From Gammaproteobacteria bacterium (GTDB taxonomy: Bacteria > Pseudomonadota > Gammaproteobacteria > SZUA-229): a stretch of 44,384 nt of DNA. Position numbers and translations under genes: made by a program. Within the stretch, counting starts at the first letter, position 1. Each line of letters opens with the position of its first letter. The stretch is taken from positions 1 through 44,384 of the forward strand of contig JAPHRB010000015.1 of assembly GCA_026197015.1 (NCBI GenBank), read 5' to 3'. The notes beneath the pieces were generated by a model. It did not search any database, was not told the DNA's origin, and saw only the letters and a program-made list of their open reading frames with translations. Below are positions 42,338-44,384 of this stretch, piece after piece.

Positions 42338-42502
42338 CATATCTCCCTCGGGGAAAGGTCTCGTTTTTTGAGCCCTGTCCCCTTAAGCCATACCACCAGG
42401 AACTGACAGTGCAGGTAGTCGACGTTGTAATACTCTTAATGGCATCAAAACAGGGGACAGGGCGCCAAAAAGCGTCGACCTTTACCCGAGGGAGATGTGC
42501 CT
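42338..42502. repeat. Large inverted repeat (MITE/REP-like) between truA and fimV
   Basis: Left arm 42338-42391 and right arm about 42440-42502 are imperfect reverse complements. Shared blocks on both arms include ATCTCCCTCGGG, AAAGGTC, a T-run and GCCCTGTCCCCT, then GCCAT. The inner spacer is about 48 bases. The GGGGACAGGGC core resembles the palindromic REP sequences that accompany REP-associated (RAYT) transposases in many proteobacteria; no transposase gene is present. The rest of the 42255-42638 gap, apart from the fimV terminator, shows nothing else. Confidence 0.78.
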
Positions 42503-42583
42503 GAACAGGGAAAAACTTCACCAGTTTATAACTCTGTAAAATGCCCGCTTCTGCGTTTTTAATATACCGCACATCGTATGCAT

Positions 42584-42621
42584 AAAAAAACGGCACCGGT
42601 ATTAACCGATGCCGTTTTTTT
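42584..42621 (-). terminator. Bidirectional terminator downstream of fimV
   Basis: CGGCACCGGT and ACCGATGCCG form a 10-bp stem with one mismatch and a 3-base loop, flanked by seven A on the left and seven T on the right. It lies 18 bases after the fimV stop on the minus strand and would act in either direction. Confidence 0.85.
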
Positions 42622-42638
42622 ACTCGTCAATTTACCAA

Positions 42639-44384
42639 CTAACTTGCTCGCTGAAGTAACTCATTAGCCTGTTGTTGCTGTTCATCATTACCTTCAGCTT
42701 TGACTTCTTCTAATATACTGCGAGCACCATCATTATCACCCATATCAATATATGCTTTTGCCAGATCAAGCTTTGTGCTTACTTCGTCAACATCTTCTGA
42801 TAACTCAGAAATATCGAATTCACCGTCATCATCTGATAAATCATCTGACATTTCCACATCTGTAGAGGTAACAGCGTCATCTAAGCTCAAATCACCCAGA
42901 TCTGAATCACCCAAATCTGTATCATCCAGGTCCATATCGTCCAGGTCCAGCTCACCTAAATCTAATTCTGCACCTTCGATTTCAATTTCGCCAAGATCAT
43001 CACCCAGTGCGACTTCAGCCGTTTCATCAAGGCCTTCACCGAGGTCCAGATCCGCATCCAGGCCTATCTCATCTGTGTCGTCTGATTCAGACTCTTCAAA
43101 ACCTAAATCAGCCGCATCAAAATCAAGCGAAAAGTCATCATCAATATCCATATCAGATGATTCTGCTGAATCTTCAGTTGAGCTTTCAACCTCTAAAGAG
43201 GTATCCATATCATCAAACTCACCCAGATCAAACTCTAATTCAGAACTGGTATCATCCTGCTTCTCAAGTTCATTTGCGATATCATCAAGATCACCCGCCA
43301 GATCTAACTCGTCTTCTGCTGATTGCATATCACCAGGATCAGCTGGCGCAGAAAGAACCTGAGTTTTGTCTGAATCATCTTCGAGACCACCTAAATCGTC
43401 ATCATCTAACCCCAGATCAAAATCTGTTGATGCTTCATCCCCCGCATCCAGCTCAAGATCGGCTTTTTGTGGTTTCTCTGGCAACAATGCATCTGCATCG
43501 AAGTCACTCAAATTTAAATCAGATCCTGAGAATAATGAGTTTTCCGGACAAAGCTCCATTCCCATTGCAGTAACACGATCCCAATAAGCCTTATCATCAC
43601 CTTTACGGGCTTTAACATCTTCGGCTAATCGTTCAAATCCTGTTGAGTTTTTAGCAGCATAATGAGTCTCCAGCAATTTCATGCGATAATCATCACGCTC
43701 TGGATTTTCATCTATCGCACTATTTAATAACTCTTCTGCCTGCTGATAAATACCGTAAGCCAGATATACGTCTGCTTCCGCTATAACATCATCACTCTCA
43801 GCTTGCTCAGACGCAGGCTCATCGCCCTCTAAATCAAATACAGTATCTTCAAGATTGTCAGCCGCATCTGCAGCTTCAATTTGAGTATCACCAAACCCGG
43901 ACTCAGCTTCTGGCGCTGCCATCATCTCAGCTGTAGAGGTCAGATCTACTGCTTCAGTTTTAACGGTTGCTTCGTCTACTGCGGCACCTAAATCATCATC
44001 AAGGTTAGATAAATCAGATGGCGCATCCATTGCTGATGCCCATTCATCTTCTTCTTCCGCTTTGTTACCACGAATACGTTTTAATAATAATGCGATTAAT
44101 AAGAAAACAAATGCCAGACCACCGCCGATCATACCCAATAACTTGGGATCTTCCATCAGACTATCAAGGAAATTTTTAGGCTTTTGCTGTGCAAATACGG
44201 GCGTTTCAATGGCTTCTACCGGCTCAATAGTCTGAGCCTGTGGTTCAATTTCTGCTGCCTCGCCAGTTGCAGTCTCATCCGTTGATTCATCAGCAAAAAT
44301 AGCTTCTTCAGTTGGCGCATCTGATGGTTCATCTGTGACACCGTCATCCATTGCCGCTTCTAATGGTTCTTCCGGCATTGTTTC
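42639..44384 (-). CDS. fimV: FimV-like pilus/polar hub protein, C-terminal part (truncated by window edge)
   Basis: FimV is an inner-membrane polar organiser for type IV pili and twitching. The frame runs off the window, so the periplasmic LysM part is missing. Visible are a Pro/Glu/Thr-rich stretch, one TM span (about L-G-M-I-G-G-G-L-A-F-V-F-L-L-I-A-L-L-L-K-R split around residue 80-102 of the visible part), a TPR region (Y-G-I-Y-Q-Q-A-E-E-L-L), a very Asp/Glu-rich low-complexity cytosolic domain with repeated D-L-G-D/D-D-L-D units, and the conserved FimV C-terminal helix pair (L-D-L-A-K-A-Y-I-D-M-G-D). Its place before truA is the standard synteny. Confidence 0.93.
   Translation of the reverse strand, partial: ETMPEEPLEAAMDDGVTDEPSDAPTEEAIFADESTDETATGEAAEIEPQAQTIEPVEAIETPVFAQQKPKNFLDSLMEDPKLLGMIGGGLAFVFLLIALLLKRIRGNKAEEEDEWASAMDAPSDLSNLDDDLGAAVDEATVKTEAVDLTSTAEMMAAPEAESGFGDTQIEAADAADNLEDTVFDLEGDEPASEQAESDDVIAEADVYLAYGIYQQAEELLNSAIDENPERDDYRMKLLETHYAAKNSTGFERLAEDVKARKGDDKAYWDRVTAMGMELCPENSLFSGSDLNLSDFDADALLPEKPQKADLELDAGDEASTDFDLGLDDDDLGGLEDDSDKTQVLSAPADPGDMQSAEDELDLAGDLDDIANELEKQDDTSSELEFDLGEFDDMDTSLEVESSTEDSAESSDMDIDDDFSLDFDAADLGFEESESDDTDEIGLDADLDLGEGLDETAEVALGDDLGEIEIEGAELDLGELDLDDMDLDDTDLGDSDLGDLSLDDAVTSTDVEMSDDLSDDDGEFDISELSEDVDEVSTKLDLAKAYIDMGDNDGARSILEEVKAEGNDEQQQQANELLQRAS

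Noticed and set aside
42316..42596. Frames of 62-98 codons on both strands in the truA/fimV gap
   Set aside because: They are produced by the large inverted repeat and have no coding features.
42700..43587. Long plus-strand frames opposite fimV (Ser-, Pro- and His-rich)
   Set aside because: They are shadows of the Asp/Glu-rich fimV repeat region.

Overview
This looks like chromosomal DNA of a free-living, motile, AT-rich gammaproteobacterium. The evidence is the conserved block fimV - truA - trpF - trpB - trpA - accD - folC - SPOR protein - cvpA - purF (with metZ nearby), a fliLMNOP flagellar operon with a sigma-54 promoter beside a fliK-fhlB pair, a full-length CysG, and many two-component/c-di-GMP proteins. 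The taxonomic call is inference from gene content and order; no rRNA or tRNA gene was seen.

Layout. 1-3707 (+): the C-terminal part of a sensor histidine kinase, then a response regulator-PAS-GGDEF-EAL protein, closed by a hairpin terminator. 3791-4369 (-): rubrerythrin, with a very good tandem OxyR-type site upstream. 4704-9877 (+): a metal-efflux-type cluster (small two-TM protein, TolC-family outer membrane protein, HME-type RND pump, DUF3240 PII-like protein) with no periplasmic adaptor gene. 9980-15569: PhzF-family protein (-), ndk (+), a patatin-like phospholipase with a multi-TM insert (-), about 1.2 kb without intact genes that holds decayed fragments of HdrA/QmoA-like and HdrB-like genes (-), then a PrxQ/Bcp peroxiredoxin (+) behind Fur-box-like sequence. 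15660-17006 (+): an SLC13/DASS anion transporter. 17126-22596 (-): fliL-fliM-fliN-fliO-fliP, grxC, cysG and an unlisted 56-residue membrane protein. 22934-26605 (+): fliK, fhlB-like, a ClsB-type phospholipase D and a YbhP-like EEP phosphatase. 26610-28706 (-): a second RR-PAS-GGDEF-EAL protein with a degenerate GGNEF motif.

28811-44384 (mostly -): the conserved fimV-to-purF housekeeping block, with metZ separated from purF by a cell-wall group: a TPR/NTF2-like protein, a Csd6/Pgp2-like L,D-transpeptidase-fold protein, an exported M14 murein-peptide peptidase (+) and a cytosolic-looking YkuD protein. The TPR protein and the Csd6-like protein appear to share a C-terminal domain.

Most noteworthy observations: the HdrA/HdrB gene graveyard (suggesting loss of a sulfur-oxidation electron-transfer module), the adaptor-less RND operon, the murein-trimming group, three large inverted repeats (fliL/fliM gap, truA/fimV gap with CCCTGTCCCC cores, and an 18-bp perfect repeat after ndk), the OxyR site, and the flagellar operon that stops at fliP without fliQ/fliR/flhB.
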